Of a stretch of 64,000 nt of DNA, positions 56,581 to 64,000 are shown one piece after another. The position numbers were made by a program, and so were the translations under genes. Position 1 is the stretch's first letter. Each line of letters opens with the position of its first letter. This stretch comes from Halostreptopolyspora alba. GTDB taxonomy: Bacteria > Actinomycetota > Actinomycetes > Streptosporangiales > Streptosporangiaceae. The notes beneath the pieces were generated by a model that made no database searches, was not told the DNA's origin, and saw only the letters and a program-made list of their open reading frames with translations. The stretch is from NCBI GenBank assembly GCA_003725585.1, contig RJMB01000007.1:1-64000 (forward strand), read 5' to 3'.

Positions 56581-57111
56581 CTAGCGCCGGGGTGGGGGCT
56601 GCGGCGGGGACTGTCCGGGCGGCGGGGGAGGTGACCCTCCTCCGGGAGGTCCCGAACCGGGGTTCGGCTGGTGCGCGGTCGGCCCCTGTCCGGGAGGCCA
56701 CGTCTGGTGTCGCGGCTGTTGGACCCGCGGGTCGTGGTGGTACTGGCCGGTGCCGAACCACGCGGCGCCCGGCTGCGCGAACTCCCGGCGGCCCCGGATC
56801 ACCAGCGCGGTGAGGAGCAGTGCCACCGCGACGGTGAGGAGCAGTGAGCCCGCTATGGTGCGCGCCGGCATGAGGACGGTCTCGTAGAGCCGCATGAGCG
56901 AGGAGTCCGCCACTCCGGGATCCCCGCGCAGATACCCGAACTCCAGCCAGAAGCGCCAGGGGACCGCGATCAGCGCGTAGAGCACCAGGGAGACACCGGC
57001 CGCGCGGACGGCGAACCTCCCGTGCGCGCAGTGTCTGGCGCGCACCAGCGCGAGAACACCGGCCGCCGCGCACACGGTGTCGAGGATGCCCCCGAGGACC
57101 AGGTGGATCAT
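56581..57111 (-). CDS. Membrane protein with a proline-rich tail
   Basis: 176 residues with four membrane segments in the first ~110: MIHLVLGGILDTVCAAAGVLALV, AAGVSLVLYALIAVPWRFWLEF, and TIAGSLLLTVAVALLLTALVI. The last ~55 are Pro/Gly/Gln rich, ending PPPPPGQSPPQPPPRR. Function unknown. It is in tandem with the next small membrane gene (30 bases), on the minus strand. Confidence 0.8.
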   Translation of the reverse strand: MIHLVLGGILDTVCAAAGVLALVRARHCAHGRFAVRAAGVSLVLYALIAVPWRFWLEFGYLRGDPGVADSSLMRLYETVLMPARTIAGSLLLTVAVALLLTALVIRGRREFAQPGAAWFGTGQYHHDPRVQQPRHQTWPPGQGPTAHQPNPGSGPPGGGSPPPPPGQSPPQPPPRR

Positions 57112-57141
57112 AGGGAAGAACTCCGTGGCGTTGGGCGGGTC

Positions 57142-57552
57142 TCACGCGTGGGGGCGCGGGTTGTTCCTGGCCGGATCCCACGCGGGACGCGCGGATGGCG
57201 CGTTGCGGTCAGGTTGATGGGGAGAGGCCGGTGGGAAATGACCGGGTGCCGAGGGTGCGGTGGGCTTGGGCCGCACGGTGGCGGCCAGGACCAGTAGCAC
57301 GGCGCCGGCGAGCAGAACCAGGTAGCTCAACCAGCTCATGGTGTTCAGCACGAGTGAGGGGAGACCGAGGTCCCACAGGAGAAGGGTCTCCAGGACGCTC
57401 CACATCGCGTGGCCGAGCACCGCCAACAGACCGATCGCGGCGAGCACGCGCGCGGTCCGCGGCCGCATCCAGACCGCCATGACCAGACCCGCGATGGCGG
57501 CCAGCGCCAACGGGCCGTTGGCGAGGATCGTGAGGATCTCCGGGGGGATCAC
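57142..57552 (-). CDS. Membrane protein with a proline-rich tail
   Basis: 136 residues from a GTG with AGGGAG six bases upstream. Three membrane segments (ILTILANGPLALAAIAGLVMAVWM, RVLAAIGLLAVLGHAMWSVLETLLLW and SYLVLLAGAVLLVLAATV) are followed by a 45-residue Pro/Asn/Ala tail. It is a likely partner of the gene ahead of it in the same operon; both have membrane segments plus a disordered tail. No family is recognised. Confidence 0.75.
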   Translation of the reverse strand: MIPPEILTILANGPLALAAIAGLVMAVWMRPRTARVLAAIGLLAVLGHAMWSVLETLLLWDLGLPSLVLNTMSWLSYLVLLAGAVLLVLAATVRPKPTAPSAPGHFPPASPHQPDRNAPSARPAWDPARNNPRPHA

Positions 57553-57791
57553 GTCGACTCCCTGAGGCGGCGGGTACCCGGACACTCTAAGGGGACTGCC
57601 CAGCCTCGGGCCAACCGGTCGGCTGGCCGGCTCCGGAAGCGCGCGGCGCTCCCGTGGCTCCGGGACACCGCGAGGACGACGCTGGCGGAGGGGTGGGCCG
57701 GCCGCCGCCGGCGAGAAGCGCGCTGGGGCTCGGCCGACCACACCGCTGGTCAACTTGCCTGGGATGTTGGGTTGAGGGAATACTTCGTTGT

Positions 57792-58067
57792 ATGAGTCCG
57801 GCGAGCCGGGGCGAGAGGTTGCCCATCCACAACAGGCTGCGCGTGTTGCGGGCGGAACGCGGAATCAGCCGGGCGCGGCTGGCCGAGATGGTGGATGTCA
57901 ACCCCCAGACCGTGGGAGCGCTGGAACGTGGCGACCACTATCCCAGCTTGGACCTGGCCTTCCGGATCTGTGAGGTGTTCGGGCTTCCAGTGGAGGCGGT
58001 CTTCAGCCGGGAGCCCTTCGCGCCGCTCTCCGAGTCCCTCTACGGAGGGGGAACGGGGGGACGGTGA
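57792..58067 (+). CDS. XRE-family helix-turn-helix regulator
   Basis: 91 residues. The HTH is RLRVLRAERGISRARLAEMVDVNPQTVGALERGDHYPSLDLAFRICEVFGLPVEAVFS, typical of the small YozG/SdpR-like regulators. The start is uncertain; a TTG at 57819 would give a 82-residue protein. GAGGGA lies 12 bases before the chosen ATG. It precedes a membrane protein, 60 bases apart, a known regulator plus membrane protein pair. Confidence 0.85.
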   Translation: MSPASRGERLPIHNRLRVLRAERGISRARLAEMVDVNPQTVGALERGDHYPSLDLAFRICEVFGLPVEAVFSREPFAPLSESLYGGGTGGR

Positions 58068-58127
58068 CCCGGTGTTCCGGCCTGAGGAGCGGGCCGGCCG
58101 CGAACGTGAGCGATTGGCGGGAGTGAC

Positions 58128-58586
58128 GTGACGAAGCGGGGACGCCCCTCGTGGCACGGCCGGAGTTCGCGGCGTGTGGTCGCCGCCCTTTGGGCCGTCT
58201 GCCTGGTGGGCCTGGTGCTGTGGGCTCTGCTGGGAGGCCCCGCCGGGATCGACGCTGGCTGGTGGGTGCTCTACGCGGTGTGGCTGCTCCCCTTCGTGGT
58301 GCTGCGCTCCATGACGCGGGGCGTGGCCGAACGGCCCGTGGCCCGGCTGGACGAGCGGGAGGCGAAGCTCCGTGGTCGCTACCTCGCGATCGGGTACTAC
58401 ACCGCCCTGTGCGCCGGTTTCGCCGTGGCCGTGTACCTGGTGGCGCTGTCGCACGCTGACCCGACCGCTCTCGCCCGGGGCGCGCAGTTGCTGCTCGTGG
58501 CCATGGGGATGGCGGCCGCCGTTCCGACGGTGGCCCTCGGCTGGACCGCGCCGGACGACGACCCCGAGGATCTCGAGACCGCGTGA
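58128..58586 (+). CDS. Four-segment membrane protein next to an XRE regulator
   Basis: 152 residues. Hydrophobic segments near 18-38, 45-62, 90-110 and 118-138, with short loops (RGVAERPVARLDEREAKLRGRYL between 2 and 3). Start is GTG with GGGAG upstream. In other bacteria XRE regulators with such membrane proteins respond to membrane or antimicrobial stress and govern an adjacent ABC exporter, as here. No domain name recognised. Confidence 0.78.
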   Translation: MTKRGRPSWHGRSSRRVVAALWAVCLVGLVLWALLGGPAGIDAGWWVLYAVWLLPFVVLRSMTRGVAERPVARLDEREAKLRGRYLAIGYYTALCAGFAVAVYLVALSHADPTALARGAQLLLVAMGMAAAVPTVALGWTAPDDDPEDLETA

Positions 58587-58720
58587 GGGTCGCGGTTCCC
58601 GCCGCCGGCCTCGGTGGTGGGAACGTACCCGTCCGCCGGGGGTGAGCGCGGCACTCCCACACCCACCTCACTGACCCTCTCTCGTGGTTCGGTTACTGCG
58701 AAGCCATGCATAGAAGATCG

Positions 58721-58750
58721 TACTTTCTGTTGTGTTTTCCCAACAAAGTA
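58721..58750 (+). promoter_or_regulatory. AT-rich island with an imperfect inverted repeat
   Basis: Bases 58700-58785 are much more AT-rich than the surroundings. TACTTTCTGTTG (58721-58732) mirrors CAACAAAGTA (58741-58750) apart from two extra bases. It lies about 55 bases before the ABC gene start, where an operator or promoter is expected. Confidence 0.5.
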
Positions 58751-58802
58751 TCCTACTGTCTTATTGATTCATTGGTTGTTTCGGTAAGTGAGGGTGTGGG
58801 TG

Positions 58803-59714
58803 GTGAACGCAGCGGCGCTGGAAGTCGACGGGATCAGCAAGCGCTACGGCGACACATGGGCCCTGCGGGACATGACGTTCCAGCTCGACGAGGGCGAACT
58901 CTTCGGGTTCGTCGGTGGCAACGGCGCGGGCAAGACCACCGCCATGCGGATCATCCTCGGGGTGCTCGCCGCGGACGCCGGGGAGGTCCGCTGGCGGGGC
59001 GAGCGTGTCGGCCTCGAGACGCGCCGGCGTGTCGGGTACATGCCGGAGGAGCGCGGGCTCTATCCGAAGATGCGAGCCTACGACCAGCTCGTCTACCTGG
59101 CGGAGCTGCACGGGATCGGCAAGCGCGCCGCGCGCGCCGCGGCGGGCGGGTGGCTGGAACGGCTCGGGCTGGGCGGTCGTCGCGACGACGAGATCGACCA
59201 GCTCAGCCTGGGAAACCAGCAACGGGTCCAGCTGGCCGCCGCGCTGGTCCACGACCCCGAGGTTCTGGTGCTGGACGAGCCGTTCTCCGGTCTCGACCCA
59301 GTGGCGGTGGACATCATGAGCGAGGTGTTGCGTGACAAGGCCGCCTCCGGGGTCCCGGTGCTGTTCTCCAGCCACCAGCTCGACCTGGTCGAGCGACTGT
59401 GCGACCGGGTGGGGATCGTGCGGGCGGGCGGCATGCTCGCGTGCGGCACGGTCGGGGAGCTGCGGTCGGATACCGTACGCCGGTTCGTGGTCGGGCTCGA
59501 CAGTGGCGACCCCGGCTGGGCGCGGCAGCTGGAAGGCGTGACGGTGCTGTCGGTCGAGGGGGGACGGGTCCACCTCGAACTCGCCGAGGGCGCCGATGAC
59601 CAGGAGGTGCTCGCCACGGCGATGCGGCACGGCCCCGTCCGGGAGTTCAGCCCGATCCGCCCGGGCCTGGCCGAGCTGTACCGAACCGCCGTGAGTGAGG
59701 GGGAGGCGGCATGA
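58803..59714 (+). CDS. ABC transporter ATP-binding protein
   Basis: 303 residues. Walker A FVGGNGAGKTTAMRI, signature SLGNQQRVQLAAALVHDP, Walker B VLVLDEPFSGLDP and the H-loop FSSHQLD are intact. The C-terminal ~80 residues form the accessory domain of DrrA/NatA-type exporters. The start is one of several GTGs at 58788-58803; 58803 is eight bases from GAGGG. It overlaps the permease by four bases. Confidence 0.9.
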   Translation: MNAAALEVDGISKRYGDTWALRDMTFQLDEGELFGFVGGNGAGKTTAMRIILGVLAADAGEVRWRGERVGLETRRRVGYMPEERGLYPKMRAYDQLVYLAELHGIGKRAARAAAGGWLERLGLGGRRDDEIDQLSLGNQQRVQLAAALVHDPEVLVLDEPFSGLDPVAVDIMSEVLRDKAASGVPVLFSSHQLDLVERLCDRVGIVRAGGMLACGTVGELRSDTVRRFVVGLDSGDPGWARQLEGVTVLSVEGGRVHLELAEGADDQEVLATAMRHGPVREFSPIRPGLAELYRTAVSEGEAA

Positions 59715-60922
59715 CCACCACGCGAACGCGGAACGGGCGCCTGGGAAACGCGACGGCGGTCCTGCTGGTCGCTCGCCGGGAGGTCAGCACCCGGCTGCGC
59801 TCGAAGTCCTACGTGCTCAGCACGCTGGCCCTCGTGCTCGTGGTCACGGGTATGACCGTCGGGACGCTCACGCTGCAGGACGAGCGGAGCCACGTCGTCG
59901 CCGCCACCGACGAGGCCGAGGGGTACCTCGAAGCGGTCCGGACCGCGGCCCAGGCCGCCGGTACTGACGTGACCACCCGTGAGGTGTCCTCCCCGAGCGA
60001 GGCGGAGGAGCGGGTGCGCGACGGCGAGATCGACGCGCTGTTGACCGGAGGGCCGGCGGAGCGCGAGGTCGTCGTCGCGGGTGAGCCCGCCCCGGATCTT
60101 CGGGCGCTCCTCGACGGCGCCGTGCGGCAGGAGCGGCTCGCCGCCGAGTTGGCGCCCACCGACACCGACCCCGAGACCGTGCGGGAGGTGCTGTCGGCGC
60201 CGGCGCCCACACGTGACTTGGGCTCCGGTGGTTCGGAGGTCAACGAGCGTCTCGTGCTCAGCCTGATCGCCGTGGGGATGCTCTACGTGTTCCTCGTGAT
60301 CTTCGGGATCCACGTCGCGCAGGGCGTGGTGGAGGAGAAGTCCACCCGGATGGTGGAGCTCCTGCTCTCGACGATCCGCCCGTGGCAGCTCATGATCGGC
60401 AAGGTCGTCGGGATCGGCGCGGTGGGGATGCTGCAGTTCGCGGCGATCGTCGTGGCGGCCCTGGCGTCGCTGGCGGCCACCGACCGGCTGGGAGACGTTC
60501 CCGACACCACCACCAGTGTCGCCGTGACCGCCCTACTCTGGTTCGTGTTGGGCTACCTGCTCTTCGCGACCCTCCTGGCGGCCTCCGGGGCGCTCGTCTC
60601 CCGCCAGGAGGACGTGCAGTCCGCGGTGCAACCGGCGCTGGCGCTGCTGGCCGTCCCATTCGTGGTCGGCGTCACGCTCGCCACCAGAAGCCCCCACAAC
60701 CCGGGAACCACGGTGGAGCTCCTCTCGCTGGTCCCGCTCTTCTCCCCGGTGCTGATGCCGCTGCGTGCGGCACTCGGGGAGGTCCCCGCCTGGCAGCACC
60801 TGGTCTCGGTGGGGCTCACCCTGGCTCTGCTGGTGGTCTGCGTCGCTCTCGCGGCGCGTGTCTACTCCAACGCGGTCCTGCGGGTCGGGGGCCGGGTCAG
60901 GGTGTGGGAGGCCCTTCGCTAA
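59711..60922 (+). CDS. ABC-2 type permease (NatB-like)
   Basis: 403 residues. One N-terminal membrane segment (LRSKSYVLSTLALVLVVTGMTVGTL), then a large external domain (~residues 50-170), and five or six C-terminal segments: LVLSLIAVGMLYVFLVIFGIHVAQGVVEEKSTRMVELLLSTIRPWQLMIGKVVG. This is the NatB Na+-exporter/lantibiotic resistance layout. It pairs with the ATPase. It overlaps the convergent downstream gene by four bases. Confidence 0.88.
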   Translation: MTTTRTRNGRLGNATAVLLVARREVSTRLRSKSYVLSTLALVLVVTGMTVGTLTLQDERSHVVAATDEAEGYLEAVRTAAQAAGTDVTTREVSSPSEAEERVRDGEIDALLTGGPAEREVVVAGEPAPDLRALLDGAVRQERLAAELAPTDTDPETVREVLSAPAPTRDLGSGGSEVNERLVLSLIAVGMLYVFLVIFGIHVAQGVVEEKSTRMVELLLSTIRPWQLMIGKVVGIGAVGMLQFAAIVVAALASLAATDRLGDVPDTTTSVAVTALLWFVLGYLLFATLLAASGALVSRQEDVQSAVQPALALLAVPFVVGVTLATRSPHNPGTTVELLSLVPLFSPVLMPLRAALGEVPAWQHLVSVGLTLALLVVCVALAARVYSNAVLRVGGRVRVWEALR

Positions 60923-61293
60923 CCGACGGTGTCGGAGGTGCGGGACCGGCACGCGGCCTCCTCCCACTCGGCCGGCGCCGCCTCCGCGTGGGGCTCGCTC
61001 CGGGTGAGGACCGTCGCGAAGACCAGCAGCCAGGCCACGAACTCCACCCCGGGCCGCACCAGGGTCATGAGGAAGGCGATGAAGGTGTCCCCGGTGAGCC
61101 CGGTACTGACCTGGACGAGAAGCCACAGGTACGGCAGCGCCGCCGCCAGGAGGTGCGTGCCCAGGGCGGCCCACAGCAGGCCCGCCCTGGGTGGGCGGCG
61201 GCGTAGGATGAGCAGCCCGCCCACGGCGAGCACCACCGTGGGCGGGCCGAGCTCCCGCACCAGGGTGACCAGGGGAACGCCGATGTACTCCAC
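60919..61293 (-). CDS. Small membrane protein
   Basis: 124 residues, with GTG as the chosen start: a TAGGCT hexamer lies eight bases upstream, indicating a leaderless transcript. Segments VEYIGVPLVTLVRELGPPTVVLAVGGLLIL, LLWAALGTHLLAAALPYLWLLVQV and FIAFLMTLVRPGVEFVAWLLVFATVL look membrane-spanning. The tail is acidic. Function unknown; the gene converges with the ABC permease. Confidence 0.7.
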   Translation of the reverse strand: MEYIGVPLVTLVRELGPPTVVLAVGGLLILRRRPPRAGLLWAALGTHLLAAALPYLWLLVQVSTGLTGDTFIAFLMTLVRPGVEFVAWLLVFATVLTRSEPHAEAAPAEWEEAACRSRTSDTVG

Positions 61294-61458
61294 GGAGGCC
61301 GAGCCTACCGAGGGAGAGAGGGCCGAGCCGGGGCGCGCGTGGTGGCCCCACCGATGCCGACGCCCCTGTCGCTGTCGAGACTCTCGACGACCCGGCGTAT
61401 CGGTAGTCACGGGACCAACGGACCAACGGGGTCATGGGACGAGAGGAAGGGGCACCCC

Positions 61459-62262
61459 TCACTCCCAGCGGAAGAGGCGGCTGGCCAGTGCCGCTCCGGC
61501 GACGGTCCACAGTGCGAGTACCAGCAGCGGCAGCGGTGGTGGTGCCGCCCCCTCGGTGAGGACCGCGCGCAGACCGGAGGCGAGGGCGGTGATGGGCAGC
61601 GCTTCCAGCACCGGCCACAGGAACTCGGGGAAACGCTCCACCGGGAAGACCACACCACCGAGGCCGAGCAGCACGACATAGACGAGGTTGGCGGCGGCCA
61701 GGGTCGCCTCGGCGCGTAGCGTCCCGGCCATGAGCAGGGCCAGCGAGCTGAACGCGGCGGTGGCGAGCAGCACCAGCGCGAGCGCGTAGCCGACACCTCC
61801 CACCCCGGCCGTCGGGGACCACCCGAGGGTGAACGCGACCGTGCAGATCACCGTGGCCTGCAGCGCCTGGATCGCGAGCACCGCGAGGGTCTTGGCCGCC
61901 AGCAACCCGAAACGCGACAGCGGGCTCGCGCCGAGCCGTTTGAGGACGCCGTAGCGCCGCTCGAAGCCGGTGCTGATGGCCTGTCCGGTGAACGCGGTGG
62001 ACATGACCGCCAGCGCGAGGACGCCCGGGGTCAGATAGTCCACCGGCGCCCCGGACCCGAGGTCGACCAACGTGGTGACGCTGAAGCCGACCAGCAGCAG
62101 GACCGGGATGACCATGGTGAGAAGCAGCTGCTCCCCGTTGCGCAGCAGGACGCGCAGCTCCATGGCCGACTGCGCGAGGATCATCCGCCACAGCGGTGCC
62201 GCCCCGGGGGCGGGGGAGAACATCGTGGCGTGGCGGGGCGATGGGTTTCCGGGGTCGGTCAT
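61459..62262 (-). CDS. ABC-2 type permease of the sufR-adjacent transporter
   Basis: 267 residues with about six membrane segments: QLLLTMVIPVLLLVGFSVTTLVDLG, LALAVMSTAFTGQAI, GLLAAKTLAVLAIQALQATVICTVAFTLGW and others. It matches the permease of the M. tuberculosis Rv1457c-type exporter. The ATG has AGGAAG upstream. It lies after the ATPase gene, 52 bases apart, on the minus strand, divergent from sufR. Confidence 0.87.
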   Translation of the reverse strand: MTDPGNPSPRHATMFSPAPGAAPLWRMILAQSAMELRVLLRNGEQLLLTMVIPVLLLVGFSVTTLVDLGSGAPVDYLTPGVLALAVMSTAFTGQAISTGFERRYGVLKRLGASPLSRFGLLAAKTLAVLAIQALQATVICTVAFTLGWSPTAGVGGVGYALALVLLATAAFSSLALLMAGTLRAEATLAAANLVYVVLLGLGGVVFPVERFPEFLWPVLEALPITALASGLRAVLTEGAAPPPLPLLVLALWTVAGAALASRLFRWE

Positions 62263-62314
62263 GGTCAGCTTCCTAGCGAGCGGCGCGGGGCCCCGGCTTG
62301 GGCTTCGGGGAAAC

Positions 62315-63250
62315 TCAATCTCGCAGCTCGCGGCCGGTGAGTTCGAGGAACACGTCCTCCAGGGTGCGCCGCTGCACGCGCAGCTCCTCGGGAAGGATCC
62401 CGTTGGCCGCGCACCAGGTGGTGACCGTGGCCACGAACTCCGGGCCGAGGCCACCGGGCGCGTTGGTGACGATGACGTACTGGGTGCGCCGCCCGCTGGG
62501 GTGGGTCGTGACGTCGCTGGCGGGCGGCAACGCGGCCAACAGGCTCGCGGTGTCGAGTTCCGGGTCGGCGTAGAAGCGCAACTCCTGGGCCGAGTCGGTA
62601 AGTTCGCCCGCGGCGCCGTCAGCGACCACCCTGCCGTGGTCGATGATCACCACGTGGTCGGCGAGCCGTTCGGCCTCCTCCATGTGGTGGGTCGTGAGCA
62701 CCACGCCGACCCCGGCGGCGCGCAGTTCGTCCACGAGCTCCCAGGTGGCCATGCGCGCCTGCGGGTCGAGGCCGGCGGTGGGCTCGTCGAGGAAGACCAG
62801 CTCCGGCCGGCCGATCACGGCGGCGGCCAGCGAGAGCCGCTGCTGCTGCCCGCCGGAGAGCCGGCGCAACGGTGTCCCGCTCGCTGACGCCAGGCCGAGA
62901 CGGTCCAGCAGGACCCGCGCCGGGATGGGGTGGGCGTGGAACGAGGCCATGAGACGTAGCCACTCACCGGCGCGAGCGCCGGTCGGGGCGCCGCCGGTCT
63001 GCAGCATCACCCCGACGCGCGGTTTGAGCTCGGCGGCGTCGGCCGCGGGGTCGAGCCCCAGTACCCGGACACGTCCGGAGTCGGCGCGGCGGAAACCCTC
63101 ACAGATCTCCACGGTGCTGGTCTTGCCGGCGCCGTTGGGGCCGAGGAGGGCGGTCACCGCGCCGCGTGGCGCGCGGAACGACAGGCCCGCTACGGCGGTG
63201 GTGTCGCCATAGCGTTTGACCAAGTCGGTTGCCTCGACGGCGGTGTCCAT
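62315..63250 (-). CDS. ABC transporter ATP-binding protein, DrrA-type
   Basis: 311 residues. Walker A LLGPNGAGKTSTVEI, signature RLSGGQQQRLSLAAAVIG, Walker B LVFLDEPTAGLDP and H-loop TTHHMEEA. The C-terminal domain RRTLEDVFLELTG is typical of daunorubicin-type exporters. TACACT lies eight bases before the ATG, so the message may be leaderless. It is probably co-transcribed with the permease; its neighbour on the other strand is sufR, as in mycobacteria. Confidence 0.9.
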   Translation of the reverse strand: MDTAVEATDLVKRYGDTTAVAGLSFRAPRGAVTALLGPNGAGKTSTVEICEGFRRADSGRVRVLGLDPAADAAELKPRVGVMLQTGGAPTGARAGEWLRLMASFHAHPIPARVLLDRLGLASASGTPLRRLSGGQQQRLSLAAAVIGRPELVFLDEPTAGLDPQARMATWELVDELRAAGVGVVLTTHHMEEAERLADHVVIIDHGRVVADGAAGELTDSAQELRFYADPELDTASLLAALPPASDVTTHPSGRRTQYVIVTNAPGGLGPEFVATVTTWCAANGILPEELRVQRRTLEDVFLELTGRELRD

Positions 63251-63538
63251 GGTTCTCGAGTGTAGAGCGGGCGCGTGGCACACCCGCACGGGGTGGCGGG
63301 GTGCCGACCGGAGGTGGGCTGAGACGCGTTTCGGGACCGTGGCGGACGTGGATTACCCGCGGCCTCTGTCTTGTTCTATGAGACAGAGCTCCCGTGATTT
63401 GGTCAACCACGGGATGTGTGCCGCGCTCGCTCGGCGGGTCGGCGACGCGACCCGATTCCCGGAACTCCGCGAAGGCAAGGCTGGCCTTGGTGATCCATGA
63501 CATGCGTCACCGTTTGCCCGCAAGGACTGAATTAGGCC

Positions 63539-63553
63539 ACACTGATGTTGTGA
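63539..63553 (+). promoter_or_regulatory. SufR-type operator overlapping the sufR start codon
   Basis: ACACT-N5-TGTGA (63539-63543 and 63549-63553) matches the imperfect palindrome reported for mycobacterial SufR. It overlaps the GTG start at 63550, so bound protein would block transcription initiation of a leaderless gene. Confidence 0.7.
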
Positions 63554-64000
63554 AAAAGGTGAGCCAGCAGCGAGCAGCGGGGGAGTCCCTCACGGGGGCG
63601 GCCCACATGCCCGCGGGTCCCGAGCGGGGTGCCGAGAACGGCACCCGGGCACGGGTCGCCAGGCTCATCCTGGAACACGGTCCGATCACCGCGTCCACGC
63701 TGGGGGAGCGGCTCGGACTGACACCGGCGGCCATCCGCCGCCACCTTGACAACCTGACGCAGGAGGGCATGGTCGAGGCGCGCGACGACCGCTCGCGCGG
63801 ACGCCGTGGCCGGGGTCGTCCCGCCCGGGTCTTCGTCATCACCGAGGCCGGGCGTGACGCTTTCGTCCACGGCTACGACGATCTCGCCTCCAGCGCGATG
63901 CGCTTCCTCGCGGAGAAGGCGGGCCCCGAGGCCGTCACCGAGTTCGCGCGACGCCAGGTCGCCGATCTCGAACGCCGGTACCGCCCTCTCCTCGAGAAGG
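63550..64000 (+). CDS. sufR: SufR-like [Fe-S] regulator (5' part)
   Basis: 150 codons of an ORF cut by the window end. The winged helix is GPITASTLGERLGLTPAAIRRHLDNLTQEGMVEARDDRSRGRRGRGRPARVFVITEAGRDAF (about residues 44-106). The start is GTG with CACACT six bases upstream, so probably leaderless. In mycobacteria SufR (Rv1460) precedes sufBDCSU and senses iron-sulfur status through three Cys near the C-terminus, which are outside the window. The adjacent ABC transporter matches that locus. Confidence 0.85.
   Translation, partial: MKKVSQQRAAGESLTGAAHMPAGPERGAENGTRARVARLILEHGPITASTLGERLGLTPAAIRRHLDNLTQEGMVEARDDRSRGRRGRGRPARVFVITEAGRDAFVHGYDDLASSAMRFLAEKAGPEAVTEFARRQVADLERRYRPLLEK

Overview
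The window is a high-GC chromosomal segment of a filamentous actinomycete. The evidence is GC-rich third codon positions, frequent GTG and TTG starts, and lineage-typical genes (whiA, rbpA, opcA, a WhiA-linked uvrC-rapZ-yvcK cluster, an M. tuberculosis-like sufR neighbourhood). Gene order resembles Streptomyces and Nocardiopsis relatives; a Nocardiopsaceae-type host is my inference. The protein set is mostly conserved core genome, with one accessory and decaying stretch at about 32.5-40 kb.

Layout. 1-0.12 kb: 3' end of a 5S rRNA gene and a strong terminator. 0.5-9.5 kb: a TPR protein with an RGG-rich tail, then a loose set of small enzymes and regulators (EEP phosphatase, DinB, MBL hydrolase, an AAC(2')-I-like acetyltransferase, SelW-like protein, TetR, SDR, an SSB paralogue, HAD phosphatase, SCP2-like protein). 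9.7-14.7 kb: phasin-like protein, small conserved protein, tlyA, nadK, recN. 15-16 kb: terC behind a probable Mn2+ (yybP-ykoY) riboswitch. 16.1-28 kb: DNA repair and the uvrC-rapZ-yvcK-whiA cluster; uvrA lies behind a perfect LexA box, and RDD, Rieske and MscS genes are interspersed. 28.1-32.5 kb: gap-pgk-tpiA-secG-rbpA; the gap promoter region carries a DasR-like palindrome and a second perfect inverted repeat.

32.5-40.5 kb is accessory. It holds a cupin, a SnoaL-like protein, a frameshifted IclR regulator, an internally deleted hutH, a hutU remnant and an intact AllC-type amidohydrolase. I read this as a histidine-utilisation locus in decay. An ACT-GNAT protein and a MetP/MetS amino-acid importer follow; the 40-aa MetS subunit was found by reading the reverse strand.

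41-49.5 kb is a complete oxidative and non-oxidative pentose-phosphate operon on the minus strand (tkt, tal, pgi, zwf, opcA, pgl). 50-54 kb holds the heme O and heme A synthases ctaB and ctaA, with a membrane protein and a PrsW protease between them. 54-64 kb holds an EamA exporter, arginine deiminase, small membrane proteins, two ABC-2 transporters and the start of sufR, which is cut by the window end.

Regulatory observations worth most attention: a shared ACTAC-N5-GTMGT motif upstream of ctaA, ctaB and the Rieske gene; an ACACT-N5-TGTGA site over the sufR start codon; the uvrA LexA box; the terC riboswitch candidate; and the gap palindromes. Several genes look leaderless, with a -10 hexamer 6-8 bases before the start codon.
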